Positions 1 to 5,352 are shown, counted from the first letter of the stretch. The stretch is DNA of 5,405 nucleotides from Oscillospiraceae bacterium (GCA_003512525.1 DOQG01000005.1:18994-24398); one strand, 5' to 3'. Translations and numbers: made by a program. The notes: a model not told the origin generated them from the sequence alone.

Positions 1-1
1 C

Positions 2-73
2 GGTATTTTCCTTACTGGATTTACTGTTATGATATTCAGTATCATTTCTTTTTTTATTAACAAAAAGAAATAA
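2..73 (+). CDS. C-terminal end of a small holin-like membrane toxin (partial, type I TA)
   Basis: The frame starting at base 2 is open to a TAA at 71-73 and enters from outside the window, so only the last 23 codons are seen. They encode an almost wholly hydrophobic stretch (GIFLTGFTVMIFSII then SFFIN) ending in three lysines. That is the architecture of a single membrane-spanning helix with a basic tail, as in the Firmicutes putative holin-like/TxpA-type toxins, which are only about 25-60 residues long and depolarise or damage the membrane when over-expressed. The stop codon lies inside the hairpin that terminates a convergent minus-strand RNA, and the mRNA ends at its own hairpin at 121-151. 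This toxin 3' end plus antisense RNA layout is what supports the call. The N-terminus and Shine-Dalgarno are not visible, so another small membrane peptide cannot be excluded. Confidence 0.6.
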   Translation, partial: GIFLTGFTVMIFSIISFFINKKK

Positions 74-106
74 CCGCCCTCGCTGCTAACCTGAGGCGGT
101 TATTTC
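62..106 (-). terminator. Intrinsic terminator of the antisense RNA
   Basis: Bases 67-78 and 95-106 pair perfectly over 12 bp (core AAATAACCGCC with its complement) around a 16-nt loop. On the minus strand the hairpin runs directly into five T (66-62). On the plus strand the hairpin is followed by CAAAACCAC and lacks a T run, so it acts as a terminator only for leftward transcription. The toxin stop codon lies inside its left arm. Confidence 0.75.
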
Positions 107-120
107 AAAACCACTTTTAT

Positions 121-151
121 GGGAGCGACCGTCTGTCGTTTCCCTCTTTTT
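121..151 (+). terminator. Intrinsic terminator of the toxin mRNA
   Basis: GGGAG-CGAC (121-129) pairs with GTCG and TTCCC (135-144) through a five-base loop with one bulged base and one G-T pair, followed by TCTTTTT (145-151). It lies about 50 nt after the toxin stop codon and ends the rightward transcript just before the start of the opposing antisense RNA. The two transcripts would therefore overlap over essentially the whole antisense RNA. Confidence 0.6.
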
Positions 152-159
152 GTATCTAT

Positions 160-188
160 AATATAACACAAAATCAAGCCGGTGTCAA
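160..188 (-). promoter_or_regulatory. Sigma-A-type promoter of the antisense RNA
   Basis: Read on the minus strand, a consensus -35 TTGACA (188-183) is followed after exactly 17 nt by TATATT (165-160), with a TG two bases upstream of the -10 (extended -10 character). Transcription would start near 153, pointing into the toxin 3' end. No protein-coding frame with a ribosome binding site follows, which is why it is assigned to a non-coding RNA. It is one of the strongest promoter matches in the window. Confidence 0.7.
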
Positions 189-210
189 GTGCATCGCCTG
201 GCATAATCCG

Positions 211-239
211 AAGAACCGCCCTGTTTAAAAGGCGGTTCT
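211..239 (-). terminator. Likely terminator of the AraC-GyrI gene
   Basis: A 9-bp perfect stem (AGAACCGCC at 212-220 with its complement at 231-239) around a 10-nt loop lies 5 nt after the TAA of the regulator gene. The U tract on the minus strand is poor (TTCTTCGG), so termination may be leaky. Leakage would run into the antisense RNA unit starting about 60 nt further on. The stem shares its AACCGCC core with the antitoxin terminator. Confidence 0.5.
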
Positions 240-243
240 GCGT

Positions 244-1224
244 TTATCTGGTTTTCCTCACAGGTCTTATATACTTCCAGTACCTCTTGCAGTCGTGATA
301 GAAATAGAACACTCTGCCTTGCGTTTTGTCAAGCTCATAGCCCGACTTTTCATAGTCAAAGTCCTTCATAGCTTGTTCGATTTTCGCTTCAACAGCACTG
401 TTTTCAGTCTGAAAATCAAACGGTCCGTGCTCAAACACGATATATTCTCCCTCGGGCACGTCCATGATCTGCATCTGCTTTGGCATCTCTCCGCTGTAGT
501 CGGCAGGAAGCCTTACGCCGTAAGCCTCAGCCAGCGGAATGCCCCAGCTGCATATTCTTCCCTCAGGCTCGTTTATGTACGCCATGACCTGACCGCTTCC
601 GCTGTTTGTCTCATCACCGTCCATATCGTCGAGCTTACCCTTGATACTGTCAAGCAGTCCGCATATAGTTGCACAATCATATCCGGGAATACGGCTCTGC
701 TTTTCCCAGAAGTCGAAATACCCTATACTCTCGTAGTTTCTGATATGCAGGAATTTATGAGCCGGGATCGTTACGAAATACACCTTAATATCACTGTTTG
801 TCTGTGCCATACCTGTTCCTCCTATGCATAAAAGATAGCAGTCGAAAGGTCTTATAGCCGTGCGGAGAATTACAGGCACAGGGTGTGAACGGTAAGAGCT
901 CGGAGTAATTCCGTATGCCGCTTTGAATGCCCTTGTGAACGCCTCGTGAGATGTAAAGCCGTAGTCAAGAGCTATATCAAGTATGCCCTTGTCGGTATCT
1001 CTCAGCTCCCTCAGCGCAAAAGCAAGCCTGCGGTATCTCATATAGTCCCGCAGATTCATTCCCGATATCTCGCTGAACTTTCTTGAAACATAATATTCCG
1101 AATATCCGAGCGACTTCGAGAGCCTGCCCAGTGTCAGTTTCTCGTCCTCGCCGCTTTTGATGCATCTGTCGATGTCGTCAACGATATTCTGAATATTCAT
1201 AAGCCATTCATTTATCCCGTTCAT
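244..1224 (-). CDS. AraC-family transcriptional regulator with C-terminal GyrI-like effector-binding domain
   Basis: This is a cytoplasmic DNA-binding regulator of 326 residues. Residues about 12-112 form the AraC/XylS double helix-turn-helix: the first HTH around 30-63 (LTLGRLSKSLGYSEYYVSRKF), the second around 80-112 (ILDIALDYGFTSHEAFTRAF followed by the typical YGITPSSYR end). Residues about 140-326 match the GyrI-like/effector-binding fold, with the recognisable GIPLAEAYGVRLPADY, EYIVFEHGPFDF and C-terminal RYWKYIRPV segments. Proteins of this design are thought to sense small, often cationic or drug-like molecules through the GyrI-like part, but the ligand and targets here are unknown. 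The start at 1224 is supported by GGAGG seven bases upstream (1236-1232). It is transcribed alone, between a terminator upstream and a hairpin downstream. A second, very strong Shine-Dalgarno and ATG sit inside the gene at the domain junction (see separate entry). Confidence in the family is high and in the function low. Confidence 0.9.
   Translation of the reverse strand: MNGINEWLMNIQNIVDDIDRCIKSGEDEKLTLGRLSKSLGYSEYYVSRKFSEISGMNLRDYMRYRRLAFALRELRDTDKGILDIALDYGFTSHEAFTRAFKAAYGITPSSYRSHPVPVILRTAIRPFDCYLLCIGGTGMAQTNSDIKVYFVTIPAHKFLHIRNYESIGYFDFWEKQSRIPGYDCATICGLLDSIKGKLDDMDGDETNSGSGQVMAYINEPEGRICSWGIPLAEAYGVRLPADYSGEMPKQMQIMDVPEGEYIVFEHGPFDFQTENSAVEAKIEQAMKDFDYEKSGYELDKTQGRVFYFYHDCKRYWKYIRPVRKTR
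808..824 (-). promoter_or_regulatory. Internal Shine-Dalgarno and in-frame ATG at the domain junction
   Basis: On the minus strand TAGGAGG (824-818) is followed after 7 nt by ATG (810-808), which is Met139 of the AraC-GyrI protein and is in frame. Initiation here would give a 188-residue protein (810-244) consisting only of the GyrI-like domain. The site is a better match to the anti-Shine-Dalgarno than the gene's own start site. The coding meaning of the same bases (Ile-Gly-Gly-Thr-Gly) may be the only reason for it, so use in the cell is an inference. Confidence 0.45.
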
Positions 1225-1269
1225 CTGTTTTCCTCCGCACAGCTTTCTTCCATCTTTTCGACTGTATTC

Positions 1270-1278
1270 ATTTTATCA
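1270..1278 (-). promoter_or_regulatory. Candidate extended -10 promoter of the AraC-GyrI gene
   Basis: On the minus strand TGATAAAAT (1278-1270) resembles an extended -10 element (TG-N-TAAAAT) about 45 nt upstream of the ATG. No good -35 hexamer is found at 16-18 nt spacing (AGTTTC or AAGTTT only). The element begins in the T run that ends the upstream gene's terminator, so terminator and promoter are packed together. Confidence 0.35.
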
Positions 1279-1309
1279 AAAACGAGAAAGCCGAAACTTG
1301 ATACGGCTT
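1278..1309 (-). terminator. Intrinsic terminator of the YdcF-family gene
   Basis: AAGCCG (1288-1293) pairs with CGGCTT (1304-1309) around a 10-nt loop, and on the minus strand the hairpin is followed by TCTCG and five T (1282-1278). It lies about 30 nt after the TGA of the YdcF-type gene and separates it from the regulator gene downstream. Confidence 0.55.
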
Positions 1310-1339
1310 GCTGTTTTTACTGAAGGCAGCACAGTATTT

Positions 1340-1945
1340 TCATATCAGATCAAGATAAGTCTTGAGATCGCCGACAAACTGATTTCCGCACCGTGCAAGC
1401 TCACCGAGCACTCGATCGGTTCCTTTTTCGGTCGTATACCAGTTTTCTTTGGTAATGTTATAGCAATGTACGGGGCAGACCGTCATATCAACATTCGGGA
1501 AAGCCATTTGATACAGCATTAAGCATCGGCGAGCATGAAAGGCTTTACAAACAATTATACCGCTTTTTATCATTATGCCCTTTTCATCAACGGCTTTACG
1601 AGAGAGAAATGCGTTATCACGGGTATGCCCCGACTTGCTTTCTTCAATGATCGCAGTCTGCGGAACGCCGTTTTTTACGAGTACATCTGTAAAAAACTCG
1701 CAGTCTGACCGGTAATCGCCACTATAAATTTCCGCTTTTGAGCGGACGCCGTGCCATTTTTCCTCTTTAACGCTTACTCCTCCTGACGGGACTATCCAAT
1801 CAGTCAAACCTTGTCGGTATAATTCTGCGGCATATTCGGGCTGTTCGGGGTGTGAGCCTCCCGGCAGAAAAATCGCATCGACCTTTTGAGGTTCTCCTGA
1901 CACAAAGATATAATCTGAAATATCTGTGATGATCCGGTTTGGCAT
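1340..1945 (-). CDS. YdcF/DUF218 family protein (soluble, 201 aa)
   Basis: This is a 201-residue protein of the DUF218/YdcF family, related to the SanA, ElyC and YdcF proteins. Visible family features in order: a beta-strand and glycine turn DAIFLPGG at 23-30, PSGG at 53-56, the conserved acidic/serine segment IEESKSGHTRDNAFLSR around 100-116 (the most typical signature), and IIVCKAFHARRCLMLYQ around 130-146, which matches the 'V-T-x-x-x-H-x-x-R' strand-helix of the family. There is no transmembrane segment or signal peptide, unlike ElyC or SanA, so a cytoplasmic location is expected. E. coli YdcF has been reported to bind S-adenosylmethionine; the biological role of the family remains unsettled and I assign no reaction. 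The start at 1945 has AGAGGAG (1959-1953) with 7-nt spacing. The gap to the lipoprotein gene upstream is 65 nt with no clear terminator or promoter, so cotranscription is possible. Confidence 0.85.
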   Translation of the reverse strand: MPNRIITDISDYIFVSGEPQKVDAIFLPGGSHPEQPEYAAELYRQGLTDWIVPSGGVSVKEEKWHGVRSKAEIYSGDYRSDCEFFTDVLVKNGVPQTAIIEESKSGHTRDNAFLSRKAVDEKGIMIKSGIIVCKAFHARRCLMLYQMAFPNVDMTVCPVHCYNITKENWYTTEKGTDRVLGELARCGNQFVGDLKTYLDLI

Positions 1946-2010
1946 AAGGGTTCTCCTCTTAGTTTTTTTGTAAAAGAAAAATGCGTGATCGATACAGCTT
2001 GTTGTCCTGC

Positions 2011-4221
2011 TTATTCCTCCGGATTGAAGTAAACATCGCCGTTTTCATCGGTCGTAAACACCGTGAAGCCTGTATAGCACACGTTTCCGTAAATATCGTT
2101 TATAACAAAGCTGTATCTGTAGTCGCCTGCAGGCAGATTGACAAACTCTATCATATTGTCACCGCTATAGGTGCATTCATCACCCTCCGCCTTGCCTGCA
2201 AAGTTACCCTCGCTGTCGTAGGTGTTGAATATCGGCACTATGACATCTCCCTCTTTAAGCGGAACAACACTCCTTGCCGACTCGCCGTTTTCGTTTACAC
2301 CGTCCCATGTTCCGAGTACCGTTATGTCATACGCATTGCCGTCCCGCTCCATAGCTATACGCAGGTTGGTTTCCTTGCCGTTGAGCTTTATAGGTGAAGT
2401 GTAAATCGAGCTGCTACCTTTTTCTTCTACTATATACATAGGAATGAGGTTATCCTCGATCATGTACCACTGACCGCTGAAAGTGTCTTCAACAAGTCCC
2501 GAAGAGAAATCTACCTTTGTACTCTGGTCAACACCAAATTCAAGCAGTTCGCCTGTTTCCTCGTCCACACGGTAAACCGAGCAATTGACACTTGCAAGAT
2601 TATTTATTGTATCGTCCGTTACGGTGAAATAGAATGTTCCCTCATCGTCAAGCACAGGTCCGACATCTATCTGCACACTGCTCTTATCTCCGCAGAAATC
2701 CATATTGGCGTTCTGATTATTGTAATGCTCCCAGTTGCTCTCATAGTCGGAATAATCACCGTCGCTCCAGTACACCGCACCGTCAGCGAGCCATGTATTT
2801 TCACCGCTGTATCCGTCCGTACTGCCATTTTGTGCGCCGTAGGCTATTCTGTCAACGAAGGTCATATAGTACGGACTTACACATATCTTACCGAATATTG
2901 CAAGCTCGGTAGAGCCGGAAACACCGAAAGGATAGTAGGTCGAAAGACCTGTAGATCCGTACTTGTCCGCGCCGTAGATATTATACACGACTGCCTTTTC
3001 CAGCGCCGACATAACCTTGTCTGCCTTGTCACCGGGAACTGTCGCGCTTATCATAGAGCCGAGATCAACCATATTGGTATAGCCCTCGGTTTCATTATTG
3101 CTGCCGTAGGATCTTACCTCATAGATGCTTCTTATCATTTCTGCAAGCATTGCAGAATCGGCTGAACCTGCGTTCATTTCAGAAGCGGCATCATTTACCG
3201 CTTTTACAAGTTCATCTATTCGGCTGAGATCCGTAATTGACAGAGTCGCCTCACCGCCTGCACCGATAGCCTCGCACGATGCCATAAAGCTGTCAGCGAC
3301 CGTCTTTCCGAGCTCGGCTGTATCCGCTGTAGGATTACTTTCCATAAAGCCTGCTATCTCGGTATAATCCCAGCCGTAACCGGGTTCGGTTTCCTCGGAC
3401 GCAAACATATAGTCCGCATGAGGAACAAGCATATTTGCCGTTTCTACTGTTGCCATAAGGCAAGCATCAAAGCCGATGAACGCAAACTTATCCGTCATCT
3501 TATCGTATATTGAGGTAAGTGCTGTGTCTATCTCCTCAAGCGACAGCGAATCGTTTTCATTCAGCTCGTCAAAGCACACACCGCTTATACTTCCGCCGCC
3601 GTGATTCCAGAAGATAACCCCCATTTTAGCCGCTGCATAGTTTTCTATACCCCAGCTGAGAAAATCGACAAGCACATCCTCCTTGCCCATATTGACAGAT
3701 TCTTTTTCTTCGATAAGGCTTATTTCTCCGCCCGTTACAACATAACGCTGTGTCTTTCCGGCAGAGATCCCGTATGTATCAGCCCATGCACCCGCGCCGC
3801 CCGTCTGAATGACAAACTTCACGTTCTCGCTTTGTGAGCCTGCGACCATTTCCTCAATGTCGCCGCTTGCAAGCCCGTTCTCGCTTTCAAGGTCGCTACC
3901 GCACATATAGATGAATACCGTCTGTGTGCCGTCCTCGCCCATAGGCTTTTCGGTTTCACGCTGTTTTCGTGTAATGCTTATTCCGTCCGAATCGCTGAAC
4001 GTCAGCTTTGACGCGCGGCTGCCATTGACCTCGCCGTCATACTTATTGCCGCCGCTTTCGCCGCCGTCCGAATTTTTGCTCTCGCTTGTCTGCCTGTTAT
4101 CACTTGACGTGCTGTCTGAAACCTCTTCCTCATCGTCAAGGCAACCGCTTGAAAGAAGTGCCGTTGCAAGTACAGAAAATGCAAGCAATGTACGCAGTAT
4201 CTTTTCGTTCGTTTTTCTCAT
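2011..4221 (-). CDS. Clostripain-family (peptidase C11) cysteine protease lipoprotein
   Basis: This is a predicted surface-anchored protease of 736 residues. Residues 1-27 form a lipoprotein signal peptide: basic MRKTNEK, a hydrophobic core, then LLSSGC with Cys27 as the lipidated residue (Ser at -3 is a slightly unusual lipobox). Residues 28-70 are an acidic Ser/Gly-rich tether. The C11 catalytic region spans about 100-460: VFIYMCGSDLE at 102-112, FWNHGGG with the catalytic His207, and GFDACLMA with the catalytic Cys254. The 47-residue His-Cys distance is close to that in characterised family members. Asp252, two before the Cys, matches the S1 residue linked to cleavage after Arg/Lys. Residues about 470-736 are beta-rich and acidic, and I do not recognise them. 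Both catalytic residues are present, so activity is plausible; the substrate is unknown. The frame is open upstream to 4479, but the start at 4221 is chosen because it has AAAGGAG five bases upstream, begins a signal peptide, and lies downstream of a good promoter (4296-4268) that is inside the longer frame. Confidence 0.88.
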   Translation of the reverse strand: MRKTNEKILRTLLAFSVLATALLSSGCLDDEEEVSDSTSSDNRQTSESKNSDGGESGGNKYDGEVNGSRASKLTFSDSDGISITRKQRETEKPMGEDGTQTVFIYMCGSDLESENGLASGDIEEMVAGSQSENVKFVIQTGGAGAWADTYGISAGKTQRYVVTGGEISLIEEKESVNMGKEDVLVDFLSWGIENYAAAKMGVIFWNHGGGSISGVCFDELNENDSLSLEEIDTALTSIYDKMTDKFAFIGFDACLMATVETANMLVPHADYMFASEETEPGYGWDYTEIAGFMESNPTADTAELGKTVADSFMASCEAIGAGGEATLSITDLSRIDELVKAVNDAASEMNAGSADSAMLAEMIRSIYEVRSYGSNNETEGYTNMVDLGSMISATVPGDKADKVMSALEKAVVYNIYGADKYGSTGLSTYYPFGVSGSTELAIFGKICVSPYYMTFVDRIAYGAQNGSTDGYSGENTWLADGAVYWSDGDYSDYESNWEHYNNQNANMDFCGDKSSVQIDVGPVLDDEGTFYFTVTDDTINNLASVNCSVYRVDEETGELLEFGVDQSTKVDFSSGLVEDTFSGQWYMIEDNLIPMYIVEEKGSSSIYTSPIKLNGKETNLRIAMERDGNAYDITVLGTWDGVNENGESARSVVPLKEGDVIVPIFNTYDSEGNFAGKAEGDECTYSGDNMIEFVNLPAGDYRYSFVINDIYGNVCYTGFTVFTTDENGDVYFNPEE

Positions 4222-4267
4222 AAACTCTCCTTTTCTCTTAATCGGAATTATAACCATATTCTCACAT

Positions 4268-4296
4268 ATTATAATCTTTTTCACCGGCAATTGCAA
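4268..4296 (-). promoter_or_regulatory. Promoter of the clostripain-family lipoprotein gene
   Basis: On the minus strand TTGCAA (4296-4291) and a perfect TATAAT (4273-4268) are separated by 17 nt, predicting a start near 4261 and a leader of about 40 nt before the ATG at 4221. A second TATAAT occurs at 4252-4247 but lacks a fitting -35 (ATTATA). This placement argues that the upstream 86 codons of the open frame are not translated. Confidence 0.65.
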
Positions 4297-4490
4297 CGAA
4301 AAGGCACAAACGGCGTTTAATCGGCTTGAAACGGTAGTTTTCCCTTGCCCTGCACCGCATTCTTGCCGCCCTTGCCAAAGGTGACAGCGCTTTACCAAGC
4401 CTTTCAAAAACCGCACTGTAATACTCGCCTGAAGATACTCCTCTGTGCTATTCTGCGTTACCGCCTCAAGTAAGTCCACGCTAACCTGAT
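4297..4490 (-). repeat. Possible interspersed intergenic repeat or gene remnant (low confidence)
   Basis: This stretch between the divergent promoters has no supported gene. It is more G+C-rich than the A/T-rich promoter regions on either side. It is open on the minus strand across its whole length (in frame with the lipoprotein) and open on the plus strand from 4330 to a TAA at 4471-4473, following a TGA at 4327. The plus frame reads KVTALYQAFQKPHCNTRLK and lacks an ATG; the minus frame includes FLKGLVKRCHLWQGRQECG. Neither reads like a normal protein, but both recall translated fragments I associate with repeated intergenic sequences in ruminococcal genomes. That is memory, not a search. 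No terminal inverted repeats or target duplications were seen, so the boundaries are arbitrary. Confidence 0.3.
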
Positions 4491-4518
4491 TTTTACAAAA
4501 AAAATTTAGTTAAACCTA

Positions 4519-4532
4519 TTGACAAACGTCAA
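4519..4532. promoter_or_regulatory. CRP/FNR-like dyad TTGAC-N4-GTCAA over the -35
   Basis: A perfect 5-bp inverted repeat with a 4-bp centre covers the -35 hexamer of the rubrerythrin promoter. The spacing and half-site resemble sites of the CRP/FNR superfamily (FNR: TTGAT-N4-ATCAA). A protein bound here would block RNA polymerase. Half of the dyad is the -35 itself, so only the GTCAA arm is independent evidence, and chance is possible. Confidence 0.35.
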
Positions 4533-4547
4533 AGTATCGGTTATAAT
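4519..4547 (+). promoter_or_regulatory. Consensus sigma-A promoter of the rubrerythrin gene
   Basis: TTGACA (4519-4524) and TATAAT (4542-4547) match both consensus hexamers perfectly with 17-nt spacing, giving a predicted start near 4554 and an 83-nt leader before the ATG. A promoter this good normally needs repression or reflects very high expression. Rubrerythrins are abundant, oxygen- or peroxide-induced proteins in anaerobes, and dyads overlap the -35 and the start region (separate entries). Confidence 0.85.
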
Positions 4548-4556
4548 TAAATCATC

Positions 4557-4579
4557 AAATCAGTAAACGTTACTGATTT
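4557..4579. promoter_or_regulatory. Perfect 10-bp dyad at the rubrerythrin transcription start: candidate operator
   Basis: AAATCAGTAA (4557-4566) and its exact reverse complement TTACTGATTT (4570-4579) flank the three bases ACG. The dyad begins a few bases after the predicted start site, an ideal place for a repressor. It does not match the PerR/Fur (TTATAATNATTATAA-like) or Rex patterns. The core GTAAACGTTAC is only loosely like LacI-type operators because its symmetry centre is a single base. In RNA it could form a stem, but only 2 of 10 pairs are G-C, so operator DNA is favoured over an attenuator. Confidence 0.5.
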
Positions 4580-4636
4580 TATTAAAAATGACAAGAAACA
4601 AATCATTTTATTTTATGAAAGGATAGGTAATTTACT

Positions 4637-5188
4637 ATGAAAAAGTGGGTATGTCCGGTATGCGGTTATGTTCATGAGGGAGATACACCTCCCGAGTTCT
4701 GCCCCCAGTGCAAGGTTCCCGGTAGCAAGTTCACAGAGCTCAAGGAGAGCGAGAAGCTTGTATTCGCGGATGAGCACAAGGTTGGCGTTGCAAAGGCAGT
4801 TGAGGATGAAGAAATTCTTGCAGGTTTAAAGGCTAACTTTGAGGGTGAGTGCACAGAGGTAGGTATGTATCTTGCTATGGCAAGAGCCGCTCACAGAGAA
4901 GGCTATCCCGAGGTAGGTCTTTACTATGAAAAAGCTGCATGGGAAGAGGCTGAACACGCTGCAAAGTTCGCAGAGCTTTTAGGCGATGTTGTAAGCGCAT
5001 CGACAAAGGACAACCTCGAAAAGAGAGTTGCCGCAGAGCACGGTGCTACACAGGGCAAGCTCGACCTTGCAAAGAGAGCTAAGCAGTTAAATCTTGACGC
5101 TATCCATGACACTGTTCACGAGATGGCAAAGGACGAAGCAAGACACGGCAAAGCATTTGAAGGTCTTTTAAACCGTTATTTCAAGTAA
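4637..5188 (+). CDS. rbr: Reverse rubrerythrin (N-terminal rubredoxin domain plus ferritin-like diiron domain)
   Basis: This is a 183-residue cytoplasmic non-haem iron protein that reduces hydrogen peroxide (and, with the reductase chain, oxygen) in anaerobes using electrons from NAD(P)H via rubredoxin-type partners. Residues 1-35 are a rubredoxin domain with CPVC (6-9) and CPQC (22-25), the four Cys ligands of one iron. Residues about 55-183 are the four-helix ferritin-like domain, with likely diiron ligands Glu71 (GE), Glu104 and His107 (ExxH), Glu134, and Glu167 and His170 (ExxH). The rubredoxin domain comes first, whereas classical rubrerythrins have it last, and the length is that of the clostridial 'reverse' type, which is strongly induced by air in Clostridium acetobutylicum. 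The usual second glutamate three residues after the helix-C ligand is Ala137 here; from memory, related reverse rubrerythrins look similar. The ATG at 4637 is preceded by AAAGGATAGG (4618-4627). It is monocistronic with a consensus promoter and two dyads. Confidence 0.95.
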   Translation: MKKWVCPVCGYVHEGDTPPEFCPQCKVPGSKFTELKESEKLVFADEHKVGVAKAVEDEEILAGLKANFEGECTEVGMYLAMARAAHREGYPEVGLYYEKAAWEEAEHAAKFAELLGDVVSASTKDNLEKRVAAEHGATQGKLDLAKRAKQLNLDAIHDTVHEMAKDEARHGKAFEGLLNRYFK

Positions 5189-5201
5189 ACAGACGGCTGT
5201 T

Positions 5202-5244
5202 AGCCGCGTCAAATTCGCTGTTGCGGCTGCAAATTCCGCCTTTT
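5202..5244 (+). terminator. Weak terminator candidate after the rubrerythrin gene
   Basis: AGCCGC (5202-5207) can pair with GCGGCT (5223-5228), or alternatively GCGG (5223-5226) with CCGC (5236-5239), the latter directly followed by CTTTTAT (5240-5246). These structures compete and neither is a textbook terminator, but nothing better follows the gene before the strong hairpin at 5353. Confidence 0.3.
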
Positions 5245-5352
5245 ATAACAACTCGGCTTATCTCAGGATAGCAAAACGGTGGGAATTAACAAAGCGATAA
5301 TCAATGCTTGAATTATGCCATCGGCGGATATAAACATTATAAAAATGCTGAT
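5245..5352. other. Intergenic stretch without recognisable gene
   Basis: This part of the 217-nt right-hand intergenic region is A/T-rich. It has only trivial reading frames (for example 16 codons from the ATG at 5317) with no Shine-Dalgarno, and no promoter or RNA gene that I can support. Confidence 0.6.

Larger units (their letters stand above)
61..153 (-). ncRNA. Antisense RNA, probable type I antitoxin (RatA-like arrangement)
   Basis: I infer a short untranslated minus-strand RNA from a promoter and a terminator that frame it: TTGACA/TATATT with 17-nt spacing at 188-160, and a 12-bp perfect hairpin followed by five U at 106-62. The predicted transcript starts near 153 and ends near 61, about 90 nt. 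It contains no evident reading frame with a Shine-Dalgarno. It is fully complementary to the last codon and stop of the membrane peptide and to that gene's whole 3' untranslated region, including its terminator. In the known TxpA/RatA pair of Bacillus subtilis a convergent antisense RNA overlaps the toxin mRNA 3' end and promotes its degradation; the same role is inferred here. Read-through from the araC-type gene upstream on the same strand could also feed this RNA. The exact ends are estimates. Confidence 0.6.

Noticed and set aside
295..831. Long plus-strand open frame opposite the AraC-GyrI gene
   Set aside because: It is the antisense shadow of a well-supported regulator gene and shows no domain or Shine-Dalgarno.
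1946..2010. Terminator or promoter between the lipoprotein gene and the YdcF gene
   Set aside because: No G-C hairpin with a T run and no paired -35/-10 hexamers were found; the T-rich TTTTTCTTTT on the minus strand has no stem before it.
3911..4384. Plus-strand open frame opposite the lipoprotein 5' end and its promoter
   Set aside because: It is a low-complexity Ser/Pro/Leu shadow of the acidic linker coding sequence, with no start signals.
4222..4479. 86-codon upstream extension of the clostripain lipoprotein to an ATG at 4479
   Set aside because: It would bury the lipoprotein signal peptide, has no good Shine-Dalgarno, and contains the TTGCAA-N17-TATAAT promoter that serves the start at 4221.
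4557..4590. Dyad in the rubrerythrin leader as an attenuator or terminator
   Set aside because: The stem is A/T-rich (2 G-C pairs of 10) and the following TTTTATTAAAA is not a proper U tract; operator is the better reading.
4548..4636. Riboswitch in the 83-nt rubrerythrin leader
   Set aside because: Apart from the short dyad there is no conserved-looking paired structure or known aptamer core.
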